Shown: one piece after another, positions 1 through 13,100 of the stretch | Position numbering within the stretch: position 1 is the stretch's first letter | How the letters are laid out: each line of letters opens with the position of its first letter | Assembly: GCF_032118995.1 (NCBI RefSeq) | Contig: NC_092651.1 | Span: 19,576,349 to 19,640,348, forward strand | Reading direction: 5' to 3' | DNA length: 64,000 bases | From: Asterias amurensis | Taxonomy: Eukaryota; Echinodermata; Asteroidea; Forcipulatida; Asteriidae | Position numbers and translations under genes: made by a program | Notes under the pieces: model-generated | What the model saw: only the letters and a program-made list of their open reading frames with translations | Databases searched by the model: none | What the model was told of the DNA's origin: nothing

Positions 1-368
1 AAATCAATATTTACAAAATATTTACTTTCCTGATTGTTGAACATTTTTTCAGTTTTAACTGGTTTGTTTAAATTTGTAAAGAGGGCAAACTGCTTCTGTG
101 AGAACATGAGGGCTTAATCTTCTTTTGAAGAATGTGCCAACAACATTCCCTTCAAGTTTTGTCACAAGGGTAGACACAAATTTTACTTAAATTCTATTTG
201 TTCAGTTATAGTGACTGCTGCTGTTTGAGATTACATGTTTTTTTTTATGGAGTTTGCCTCCATGTCTCTGTTTTCATTTCTTGTACTTAACCCTTTCCCT
301 CCCTTAGAAACCTTTCCATGTCTGATAAACATAATCTAACATCTCACGATCTTGCCACTCATTTACAG

Positions 369-1157
369 AAGCCCATGAGTGCAGCAACAACACGGACTGC
401 GGGGTCCATGGACACTGTGATGTGGGCATGTGCCGTTGCGAGAAAGGCTGGACAGGAGAGCGCTGCTCGCAGGAAGCCAGTTGTCTCTTACCGTGCTCCC
501 CCCGAGGGCGTTGTGTTGACAACGCATGTGTGTGTGAGCTTGGCTGGAATGGCAGACTTTGTGGACTCGGTAAGGACATTTTTTGGGCAGTTGTTTAGAG
601 AAATTACCTCAAAACAGCATGTTGATATTAAGAGATATTTTTGTGGAAGATAAACAAAATTATAATAGATGTCGAGGGCTCAGATTTTTGTCAAAATGTA
701 TTATTTGGTGTTTGATATGTGGCATGGTGTACCCCCTCCCCTATTTTGTCCTTCATTGTGTTCTTGGAATCTCAAGAATTCTTTAGAGGACTTTAGAGTG
801 TACTTCTTAAAGGGCGAAACCATTTGCCATAAATAGGGCATGGTATAAAATATTTTGTAAGATTGTTTCACTGTTGATGTTTATACTGGAAATAATGTCC
901 GCCATTAAACTTAGTTTTAAGAGACATCACAAATTTAAAATGAATGTTCGAAATATTTATTCCAACTTTGCAAAATTCCTGTTTGAATAATTTGTCTTTT
1001 TGTTCCACAGAGGGTTGTCCAGATGGCTGCAATGGACATGGTGAGTGTCAGTATGTAGACACCATGTGGCAATGTGTCTGTACAGGACCACACAGAGGCA
1101 AGGCTTGTGAGATCACAATGGAGACAGCATGCTCCGATGGACAAGACAATGACGGAG
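369..1157 (+). CDS. Teneurin exons 1-2 in window: last three EGF-like repeats
   Basis: Exon 369-569 reads through two six-cysteine EGF units ([14 protein letters not shown]..., then [12 protein letters not shown]...). Exon 1011-1157 holds a third ([13 protein letters not shown]...). The third runs into the teneurin-typical acidic stretch CSDGQDNDG, which links the EGF array to the cysteine-rich domain. Both exons start and end in phase 1, so each is a symmetric module, as is usual for EGF exons. In teneurins these repeats form the stalk where dimers are disulphide-linked. No upstream EGF exon is visible in bases 1-368, so at least one more intron starts to the left. Confidence 0.9.
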
Positions 1158-4100
1158 GTAAAATATCACAGCTGAGATAACAAGTTACTTTTTGATGATT
1201 TGGGTTTGAGCATATTGATAGCAATGCCCTACGAACTTCACTCCTCTTGTCTTGTTGTCTGTATTTTCTGTTTTACTCATTAAAAAGATGAAATTCTTTA
1301 TAAAAGGAACTGTCCAAAGTTGTCAGTATTTAAAGGATGTACTTTTTTAGATTGTTGTTTTTTTAGATCAAAGAAATGAACATTTTGTCCATTATGCAGT
1401 GGTGCTATTATTCATAAAAACTCTTTCAAAAGAAAAGAGATACCACAATAACACATAATGCCTTTTGGTTTTAATTAAAAAAAAGATTTTCCTCGATCAT
1501 GTTGGCCCCCTCTTTGTTTTTTGTCCTGGGTAAACAACTTTCAAATGTTGAAATCAGCCCTTTATAACACCATCTGATTTTCTTCCTTGCAATCCCAACC
1601 AGATACCCTGAGAGACTGTTTTGACCCTGACTGTTTGTCAGAGTGACTTCTGTGCAACCAGCACACTCTGTACAGTGTCTCCCGATCCTAGCACTATCCT
1701 CAGTCGCGACTTGACGTCCCTCATCACCCCGCCGCTATCCTTCTATGATCGGTACAGGTTTCTGGTAGAGGGAGACAGCGTACAAACAGGAGCTATGCTG
1801 GACAATGTGGATCCGAGGTTAGTGGCTGATGAAGCTTTAAAAAGAATCCTGCAATTATATGAAAGATATGCAGGGATGAGAAGTTTCAGACTTTATCTGA
1901 ACTCATACTTGGTTTTGTCTGCCTGGTGACAAAAATTCTGCTTTTATTTTCTCAAGATACTGAATGAAATCCTGCTCTTTGATCAACTTCTTTCCTAGTG
2001 TTGAGGAAACTGTGGTAGATCCTTGGAATATATAACTCAAGGGGTTAGCAAAAGATTTTCAATATACCTCCTAACTTAAAGACAGTGGACACTATTGGTA
2101 ATTGTCAAAGACTAGTCTTCACAGTAGGTCTTTCGCGACATATGCATAAAATAACAAACCTGTGAAAATTTGAGCTCAATCGGCTCGTCCAATTTGCGAG
2201 ATAATAATGAAAAGAAAAAACAGCCCTTGTCACACGAAGTTGTGTGCTTTCTGATGCTTGATTTTCAAGACCTCAAATCCTAAACTTAAGGTCTCGAAAT
2301 CAAATTCGTGGAAAATTACTTCTTTCTCAAAAACTACGTCACTTCAGAGGGAGCTGTCAACTCACAATGTTTTATACCATCCATCTCTCCCCATTACTCG
2401 TAATCAAGAAAGGTTTTATGATGATAAATATTTTGAGTAATTACCAATAGTGTCCACTGCCTTTAATCTAATTCAGACTTTTATGTCAGCAATTACTCTC
2501 ATCCCTGGTTATGAAACATAAAGTTTTTGTTTTTCTGGACTTGTATCAAATGCAGTTTGCTAAACAATAAAGCTGTAAGAGTTACGAGTGTGAAAATACT
2601 GAATACCTTTGTAATCATACATGAATCCCTTGTACTTTTAATCAAAATATCCAACCAATATGTGAGATTGCAAAGCGATTGTTTTTCTATCATGCAACAA
2701 CTTTTTATTTGTTTTTGTTGTTGTTGTTTTTTTTGTTTTAATTGAATGGTGGATGGTAATTTTGCTTGTTTCTTTTTCTGTGTTTTCTAGCCACGTTGCT
2801 GTTATTCATGGCAGACTAGTGGGTGAGAATGGTGGACCCATAGCCGGTGCCCAAGTCCACGTAGAGGACCAGACAACATTAGGCTACACCTATACCAGAC
2901 AAGACGGAATGTAAGTTACAGTTCATTTTCTATACATTTTATTGCAACCCCCGCCCCCCCCCCCCCCCCGTAACATTTCTCATTTTTTATGGTAACCCAT
3001 ACTAAAAGCACATCAAGAATTGAAGATCTACTGACACACCGAAACACAAACTAGTTCTATCTAGGAAAGTTTATAAAAGTGCCCTGCAAGCTTTATCGTC
3101 CACATTTTATGTTCTTCAATTGTTTCAACCACCAGGTTTGACCTCATGGTCCGAGGCGGAGGGTCAATCCGTCTAGTCCTTGACCGCCAGCCCTACCACC
3201 AAGCCGTCAAATCCATCTACGTCCCCGTACAGCAGTTCATCCATGTTGATGACATCACGCTGTCGACGACCACCAATGTCGGTGCCGATGCGAACATCTT
3301 TCTCGGGCGGGACGGAGAGGTGTGCGCTGGGGAGGATTTCCCGCTGCCGGTCTTCAAGAAAGTCATGACTGTCGGAAGCGATGAGGGGATGTGTCGTGAG
3401 GAAGGATTCTCAGTAGATCAGAGGGTAGGTTCTAGTTAAAGGACTTGGGTACTTTTTGTAATACAAACGAAATGTCCACAGATTTACATCAAACTCACAC
3501 AGTTTGAAGATAATTGTGGTAGAAAGCTTCCCCTAAAATATTACTTGCTGAGGTGCTGTATTTTTTGAGACAATAATTTTCGTCTCGGGAGACAAAAGTT
3601 ATTTCAGCTTGTAAAACGTAAATTTGTCAAAATGTCAGTTATGCATCTTGTGCAGATTGTCTCTTAGTTTGGATTGGAATGTTTAAAAAAATGTTTAATG
3701 GCTTAGGTTGAAGACATAAGTTTCGTTTCAACATAGGTGCACAACTTTTCTAAGTGTTTATTACATCTTGCAACCCACCTGACTTGAGGAACGCCTCTCC
3801 TTGGAAACATCTCTTTTGAGTTGAGCAAAATTGCAAAAAATCATCCAAGAATACCTCTATTTTGTCTTGCAGGCAATTCATGAACAAGTCCCCATCTCCG
3901 GCACCACACTGACCCTTGACTACTTCAGCCACCACGGCCCGGGCCAGACCTCTAGACTCACAGTCAAGCTTACCCCACCCACCCTGCCGATGGGTCTTGA
4001 GATGGTACACGTCAGCATCAGCCTAGAGGGTAGAGTCTTCAAGGAGACTCTGCTACCAGAGGAAGGGATGGAGTACACTCTGAGTTGGGACGGCAGGAAT

Positions 4101-7100
4101 GTTTATGGACAGATGGTGTATGGAAGGGCTGTTGCAATGGGTAAGGGATTTATTCTGCGTCTTGAACAAAAACGAGTTCACAGTTGTAGTTATTGAATCC
4201 AAACTTTGACATACGAAATGGTTTACATTTTAAAGTTTTTAAAACACAATGTCCACAAATTTACTTTAAACTTACACAGTTTGAAGATAATGATGGTAAA
4301 AAGCTTACCTTATAATTTTACTTGCTGAGGAGCTGTATAGTTTTTTGAGAAATGAGTAAAACAATGTCACAATGTCTCATGGGAGACGAAAATTGTTTAC
4401 GCAACTCTCCTGGTTTGCTATGTGATTTTCACTTTTTTTTCCCCCTCAAAAACTTGATGACTAATGAAGCTAAAACCAAAGGTAAATTATATATCATACA
4501 TCTTTAATCACAGTGAGTAGGGGTTCATGTTATGGTAAAATACTGGATCTACAAAAGGTATCAAAACCTTAGATAATACTAATTTGTAAAACACGGATGA
4601 ACAATCTTCTTTTTCTTTCCATCTCCCCCAGTATCTGTTGGTTATGAGTATCAAGGTTGTCATCATATCATCTGGAGGAAGCAGAGGATGCCAATAGATG
4701 TTGCAGATTGGGGCTCCATGGACCTAGGGGGATGGCAGCTGCCTGTACATCACAATTATAACCCTGAAAAAGGTAAGATTATCATGTTCTTAATTTCCAT
4801 TGGATACCTTCTTGAAGTGTTCACAAGCCTTCACCTTTTTTCATTTAGAATATTGCACTTAGTACCAACTTTTATTTCAAATCAATTTTTTTTTTTTTAA
4901 ATATCTCAACTCAAACATTTTCAAATCACTTTAAAACGTATTTTTACAGGGAAATACTGTATGTTTAAAGTGCCTTGAGCATCACTGGGTGACGGATTTT
5001 CGCATTATATAAGAAGCCACTATTTTTATTACTTGTAACTCTTCTTAAAAAATCTGATAATCAAAGATGTAAAGTTTTAAGCTGGTACTCTCTTCATTTT
5101 TGCTAACATGCTTGATATTTTCTTGAAGTTCTTGCATTTAAACTAGATGAAACTGTTTTTAATTTTAAGTTCAAATTTGCTTCAATTATCACTCAGGTAT
5201 TCTGAGTCTTGGCAACGGTCAGCGAGTATACTACCATGCCCAGCCTGCATTTATCCGCTCCATCATGGGTAATGGACGACAGCGTAGCGAGGACTGCTCA
5301 TCATGCACTGGCCGGGCCAAGAATAATCGCATGCTGGCCCCCATGGCCTTGGCAACCAGCCCCCAGGGAGACGTTTACGTCGGTGATTACAACTTCATCA
5401 GGAGAATTGATCAGTACGGCAATGCGACAAATATACTTCAGTTGAGGTGAGCATTGGCAGAATGACTCCGGATACTGTTTGTTTGTTGGTTTATTTGATT
5501 GTTTGTTGAGACTGTTTTCCCGCCAAGGGAACATGGCAAACTCCCACAAGGGGATATAAACACAAAGCTGGCAACAACCAATCTCTCTTATACAGAAAGT
5601 TGTTGAAAGTCTATGATTACTGTCTACACAAGTTAAGAACTTGTGATTCAGTAAACTAAACAACAGTACTTATATTCTAGTCGTTGTGAAATCAGGAGTT
5701 AGTTTGGTAGGTTACAAACCAACAACCTTGTGGTTGCAAGTCCTGCATTCTAACCACTGGACCACGCTGAGCATTTTACCATTTTACTTTTACAATTTAC
5801 TTTTGAAATTTGGCTTTGGCATCGGTCACTAGTAGATTGTGGCAGGCTAATCATCCACACTCCCAGCTGAGAATCTGAAATGAAGAATGCAGCTACAGTG
5901 TGATTGAGCCACTGAAATATAAAGGTGACTTTTGGCAGCCTGCCACATCGACCCATTTATGGTTACGAAGCACAGCCACAGATCAAAAGTGTAAGGTTTT
6001 TAAGTAATATGTTCAATGCTGATTGTGGGGGGAAAAGTTACCCTTTTTTCAAAAAATGTATTTGTTTCTTTTTTCAGTTACAATCCTTCATACAAGTTCT
6101 ACCTCGCAGTCAGCCCTTTGACAGGCGCCCTCTATCTCTCCGATGGACAGACTCGTCAGATTTATAAGGTCAGGAATCTGGAGAACATTCCAAACATCTC
6201 CAGTAACCTAGCCCTGATCGCTGGTACCGGGTCTCCCTGTCTGCCAGCTGATCCAGATGGATGTGGCGATAACAGACCGGCCACCGAGGCAAAGCTATTG
6301 GACCCTAAAGGTGCGTAACCCATCTTCTGTGAACTGACTGCCTGTCAACATCATGACGTCTTGACTCAAATCTTTTTCTAATTCCCTAACTACAGTCGAT
6401 TCTCATTTTAACAAGGTCACTTGGACTGGCCAAATTTCCCCTTAATAACAGGAATGTTTCTAGTAAGAGCACAGCAAAACAAAGAAACAAGATAGAAATG
6501 AGATTCGGAACTTCAGAATATACTCTTTACTAAAGCAGAACCTCTCCTTAACTGTGCTCTTTATAACGAGAGCTGACTGTATTTAAAGTTTATGCAGTTT
6601 GCTGATCAATGCTCAAAAGAAATTATGCAGTTTTAGTTTTGATGTATAATGCATTGGCAACTTTCCATCAACTTTCAAATTTTTGGGGGGCTTATGCACC
6701 CCATGCAGTTTTGACCCCTCATAAATGAAACATAGGTATCAAATTGTTCCTTTTTTTCAAAATCAGAAACTAAACCATGTTAAAATGTTTGGTTATGAAA
6801 TAGTTTGTAAAAATTACTTGTTTCTTTAATAAAACGTGTATTGACATGGTTTCCTTCTTAAATTTCAGAATACTTCTGAAAAAGTAAAAATCAAAGCCAG
6901 CGCAGTGCATGACCATTAGTAAATGTATTTTCTTTGATATTTTCTTTGTAGGCATTGCTGTGGGCAGAGATGGCACAATCTACTTCGTTGATGGGACTGT
7001 GGTTAGAAAGATCCAAGAGGGCATCATCAGCACTTTGATTGGGTCACACTCCGTGGTTGGTCCTACCAGACTTCCTAAATGTACCAGCTCCATGTCCTTT

Positions 7101-10100
7101 GATCAGGTAAAAAACAGAACCTCAAGATTCTCCTTCATTTTGGCATTTAACGTCATCTAAATCACAGTGTTCAACATTCAGTATATGTAGAAAGTTCAGG
7201 TTTTTAAATAAAAAAAATAATAAAACCAGAATAAATGGTACCCGACGTGTTCCCAAACTAAGTGTCCCCAAACTTATTGTTCGTCTTGCCTCAAAACTGT
7301 ACCAAAACAGAGTGGAATGAACATTTGTTTCTGACATGTTGTGGCTGAGCAGTCAGGCATGCTGGACTTGTCCTCTGGTGTTTCTGATCGACAGGGAGTG
7401 GGTTCAAGTCCCGGTCTTGACATTTGCGTTCTTAAGCAAGACTTGTTGGTAATGCTTCATTATTGTTTGTTACTTTCACAGGTTAAGTTACAGTGGCCTA
7501 CGGATATCGCAGTCAACCCCCTTGACGATTCCGTCTATGTGATTGACGAAAGTGTCATCCTGCGTATCAGTACAGACGGTCTGGCCACAGTCATCGCAGG
7601 TGTGCCCCACAACTGCCCCTTCAACGGCTCCCCGCAGTTGGGTCCTTCCAACGAGGATCACATCATTAGTGGGATCCAGTCGGGACCAAAGCTTGCCACT
7701 CAGGAAGAACTCATGGACCCACGCGCCATTACCTTCTCCAGCACCGGGGATCTCTTCGTCGCCGAGACAGACTATCTTCAATTCCACCGCGTCCGTCGCA
7801 TCACCACCGATGGCATCATCTCTTGGTACGCTGGTCGGGACTCCGAATGTGATTGTCGGGACTCTGAATGCGTCTGCTTCAACCAGGATCAGCTCTTTGC
7901 CGTTGACGCGAACCTCAACATCCCGATTGCACTGGCTGTCAACTCCAACGATGACCTCCTCATTGCTGATCAGGGCAATCTTCGCATCCGAAAAGTCACC
8001 CTGGATATACCTGAATTGATGGAAGAGAAAGTCTATGAGCTGCCCTCACCAGATCGGCGCGAGATCTACCGCTTCAACCAACGTGGCTTCCACCTGACCT
8101 CCCGTGATACCCTGACTGAGCTGGTGTCGCTTAACTTCACCTACGACAGTAACATGAAGCTTAAGTCCATCTCTGACGGACCCGGCACGGAGTTGTCGAT
8201 AGCTCGTGACCAATCCGGTGCACTGTTGAAACTGGTCCCGTCCAGTGGGGATAGCGTGGAGTTGACACTCAATGAGAATGGTATGTTGACGAGGATTGCC
8301 AATGGTGATGGTAGTCAAGTTACCAGACTGGGGTATCATGAGGATGGAGCAGGCCTATTGATGTCCAAGTACAGTGGGAATGTGCTGCAACATGTCTACG
8401 AGTGAGTATTCCATACAAATTCTTGCATATTTTCCATCACACATAAGTGGCAACTTTGACTTGATGCACAAGATATTATAGGGTAAATGCTTACAATTAT
8501 TTACACTTACCCTATTTCTGAGTCTGGCCAGAAATTAAGTCTCATTTGGCGGCGCTGGTCAGTGACTTCAGTCAAATATTGGCTCTCACAAATACTTTTA
8601 CTAAACTACTATTTATATTTAACTAAGAGATCTTACTTTATATCCTAATGGTGTCCTCCAGCTGAGTGGAATTCACTACAATATAATCTTGATCTAGCCC
8701 TATTTTGGTGGTCTCCATATAACCTATGAATGCCTTATTACAGCTAGAAATGGCACTCAAGTTTTCAACCTGTGGCAGGAGTGGCAGGAGAGGGATTATA
8801 TTAAGATGATGTGACTTTTTATTTCAAATTCTTAAGTAATAAACGGCAAGGGAAACTGAATGGGTCAATTTTAATAAATTTAGGTTGAACATATAAAACA
8901 AACTAATCTGCGTTTTTTTTTAAATTATTTTATTATAGTTATAATGACCAGGGACTTTTGGAAAAAGTGACATGGCCCACAGGTCAGGTCACCAAACTGA
9001 GATCTCGCACCAACGATTCCCACTCCATCGTCGAAATGACTGAGCCAGGAAGTGCTAACTTCATCAGCTCTACGTTGCAACATGCTTGGCTTACTGAGCA
9101 GACACTTCTACAAGGTGAGTAACTTGTCACGACAACAAAAAACCATCAATTTGTAAAAAGGAGAATAACTTTAAGGATTTGGGTGCTTTTTGTTGGACAA
9201 AACACAATGAAGATATTAGAAGGCTCTTCCTTAAATGTTACTTGCTGAAGTGCCATAGTGTTTGAGAAATGAGTAAAACAATGTCACGAAAATACATTTC
9301 ACTTGCTGAAATTATTTTTGTATCCTAGAACGAAAATTATTTTCTTGACTTGTTTTACTCTTTTGTCAAAAACTACAGCACCTCAGCAAGTAAAATGTTA
9401 AGGTAGCCTTCAACTATCACCATCTTCAAACTGTGTGAGTTTAATGTAAATCTGTGGACATTGTGTTTTGTGTCCTACAACAAGTACCAAGACCCTTTAA
9501 GGGGTGAAACGTCGAGGGAAGAACAGGAGGGTGAAACAGTAAGGCAACTTTGATCTGAAATGTTTCTAGGAAGAATTCTTTTCATACCGGTAACATAAAA
9601 AGTGCAAGTGAAAAAAATATTCAATATCTGTTTTTTTCCTTCTTCTAAATTTAAAACAGCTGACCTGATGGCGACGATCATCCAGTCCCGTCACGACGGC
9701 CAGTTCTCCCTGAGCTACCCTAACGGTGTCAGCGTCCTGCTGGAGAGAGACTCTCATCCTGTGTACGAAGACGACCCGTATGCTGTCATGACAAAACGTA
9801 AGATCATCCTACCAGAGGACCTGGTCAACCGGCTGGATTGGCGATTCTATGGCCGCCGGGGAGGTTGGATAGGAAGAAGATACTGATCATTGGCAGGATT
9901 AGAGTAGATAATAACTAAAAAAATAGAAATAGTCAGAATATGAGCTTATAGTGTGTCTGTTTTGTTTTTTTCTCTTTATCCTCGTTTTGATATATATATA
10001 GATAAAAGACTCTGCTAGGGTGGAAATATGTCAGGCCGTCACTCTTTTTGGCTTTATTGTTCCTTTTGGTTGGGAAGCAGTTTGCAACAGCTTGTTTTAT

Positions 10101-13100
10101 TTTCTATCATAAAAAATAAAAATAAAAAAAAATAGTAATGAAACGAAAAATCACTTTAGATTATTATGTGATATAAACAACTCTTCAACTTAGTGCTAAG
10201 GTTACTATTTGCAATTCCATACTCGTAAAAGCCAAAAGGTCGTTAAATGCGCTTACAAGTTTGAAAAATATATAATAAAAAAAAACAGGTGAATGTTTTT
10301 CTGAAAAATTTGATGTTTCTTTTTGCCAAACTGCATTTGGCAGGAGCTTTAACATAATATAAAAAACAATTTTGTGATATCCAAACAAACTGCACTTACG
10401 AAGATGGGATACTGACAACTCATCTATCCCTTTGTGAATTTGAGCCCAGCTCCTTTTTGCACAATTCCAAACACAACTATTGACTTTGCATGGTGGGCAA
10501 ATGACTGACTTTTGAAACTGTTACAAATGAAGTATTTTGTCACTAATGGGATACAATGAATGCTTTCCTCAGATCAACGGGGAGCAGGTCTTCACTCTGG
10601 AGTACAATCGCTACACCAAGAAAGAGACCCTACTGAACGCAGACGGCATCCCGATACTCATCATCACCCACAATGAAGCAGGACTTCCCATCGAGTGGCG
10701 CCCAAATTACCCCATGGAGGTGACCAATGCGACCTATGACCCGTACGGCAGGATGACCCGCTGGCAGAGGGGGTTGATGTTTGAAGCGTTCTTCTACGAT
10801 GTGGAGGGACGATTGATTAGTCGTCTCCATACAAACAACAGCCTGTGGAGTTTTGGATACGGCCGAGCTGCACAGGTAAAGATTCTTCACTTAAGATCAC
10901 ATATAAAAAAGGCACAGGTTCTGGCAATGGCTAATTATTTCTCACGTTGGCGTAGGGAGCACACTGTTCACATTGTTGAGATTGTGCTCACCTGTGGTTC
11001 TTTTCAGAACCACTGCTTCTTTCAAGAAGAGACTTTAGAAGTGACTTTTCGTGTAAACTAATGTAAACTAATTGTTTCCAGTAAACTAATTTGGTTCTTT
11101 AAAATACTTTGGGTTGTAATTCTACATAAACAGCATCTCTGTCCCTGGAAAACAAGGCTTTGCAGTGAAGTTTTCAATGATTTAAGTCTAAGAGAGAGAG
11201 AGAGTGCTTTAGTGAAATCGTTTGTTAAGATTTTTAAGAAGAGAAAAGTGAGGAAGTTCTCATTAAAAAAATCAGCAACAGCAAAAAAGTGGTGGGCTTG
11301 TGCTTGGTGTTGGGAGGAAATGCAGTTTTAAACAACATGAAACAGCATTGAAACGCGGATAACCCCCAAAAAATATTTTAAAAACACCTTGAGGCAAACC
11401 CCCAAGTTAACGCCTGTTGAATTTTGCATTCCTCTTATGTGTTTTAAAACAGATGGATTGTAATTTTGTTTTGTGATTGAATTTTGTTTAAATACACTGT
11501 TCTTTTCTTATCTCAGCCATCTGAAGTCACTCTACCAGAAGAGCAGCACTACACTATGCAATACGACAACTCTGGCAACCTCCAGATGGTTACCATGCCG
11601 TCCGGAATAAGACATAATGTTAAAACTATCGTCTCACCGGGCTACACCCGAAACATTTACTCCAGTGATGACAATACACCCTGGGTGATGCAAGACCACA
11701 GCCAATCAGGTAACCTGCTGAGTACATTCTTCCCCGGTACCGGGCGGCGCGTGACGTACCTCTACGACAACAAGGACCGCATGGCCGATGTCATCTTTGG
11801 AGAGACATCTGTTGAGTACAGTTACCATGGTAACTCCGACCAGGTCAAGACCATTGAGCTGCAGCAGGGGAAGTTCCGCAACTCGATGCGCTTCAATCAC
11901 AATGGACCCCTGGTGGAACAGATGCTGGTGCGCACTACAGGGTTTGAAGGATTAATGCACGCCCGGTTTGATTACGTCTACGATGCTACCTTACGAGCAG
12001 CTTCCATCGCGGCGGAGTTCAACACCACAGTTCTGCATCTTAAGGAGTTGATATACGATGGTGAGACGGGACGCGTCAAACAGATGGGGTTCTTCTCTGT
12101 GACTTACCCTGATGCTGTGACGCACACCATCGCCGACTCTTACCTGCAGTTGAGGAAACAGTATGGTACATACGCACTGCTGCAGGATGTTAGTTACCAG
12201 CTTGGCGGAGTGGGTACCATCGTCAGTATGTCGCTCCTTTATCATGCGACGGGGCGTATCGCCCGGTGTATACTCACTGACACTGAGGATACTCATCAGA
12301 CGGATTACAAATTTGATTCCAACGGTCAACTCAAAGAAGTCTGGGTGGACCAACGTTTGATGTGGAGTTACACGTATGATGAGAACGGCAACATCGCCTC
12401 CATCAGTTACCAGGGTTCCATCAAGATGCTACACTACGATGACCAGGATCGTATCATCGGGGTGGGGACTGTGGACTACCAGCTTGACATGGACGGCGTC
12501 CTATCCCAGAGGGGAGAGGAGATCTTTGAGTATAACTCAAACTGTCTGCTTATGCATGCTTACAAACCTCGCATGTACGATGTCCGCTACAAATACGACG
12601 GTATCGGTCGCCGCATCTGGAGGAAAGACCACACCGGCCGGCAGGTACAGTTCTTCTATGGTGACATCACAAACCCCACGCGTGTAACACACATCTATGA
12701 CCATTCAGCGCGCGAGATGACCACGTTGGAGTACGACCTCCAGGGTTTCCTGTTTGCGCTTCGCCAGGGTCAGACACAGCTGTACGTCACGTCCAATCAC
12801 GTCGGCTCACCCCTCTCCATCTTCAACGAAAATGGTGAGATCTTGAAGGAGATCAAACTGGATCCTCTTGGACTAGTCCTAAGCGATTCCAACCCCGACT
12901 TCCTCTTACACATCGGGTTCCAGGGCGGCATCTACGACCCCATGACCAGGCTGGTACATTTTGATCGAAGAGATTATGATCCTTTGAGCGGCCGCTGGAC
13001 CTCTCCGGATCTGAAGTTCTTCAAGGATATCACACAGACGTCGCGGACAAAAGCCTTCAATATGTACACGTTCAGCGGGAATATCTTTGTTGGGAAGGAC

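Noticed and set aside
7338-7412. Possible functional tRNA gene
   Set aside because: A and B boxes are present, but acceptor and anticodon stems do not pair; the downstream tail is that of a SINE.
7341-7481. In-frame extension upstream of teneurin exon 11
   Set aside because: It runs through a SINE and a polypyrimidine tract with a clear AG acceptor at 7481; the upstream exon joins in phase at 7482.
9660-9886. TGA at 9884 as the true end of a truncated teneurin
   Set aside because: Conserved YD-shell, Rhs-core and C-terminal exons continue downstream in good order, so an early end is unlikely unless as a splice variant.
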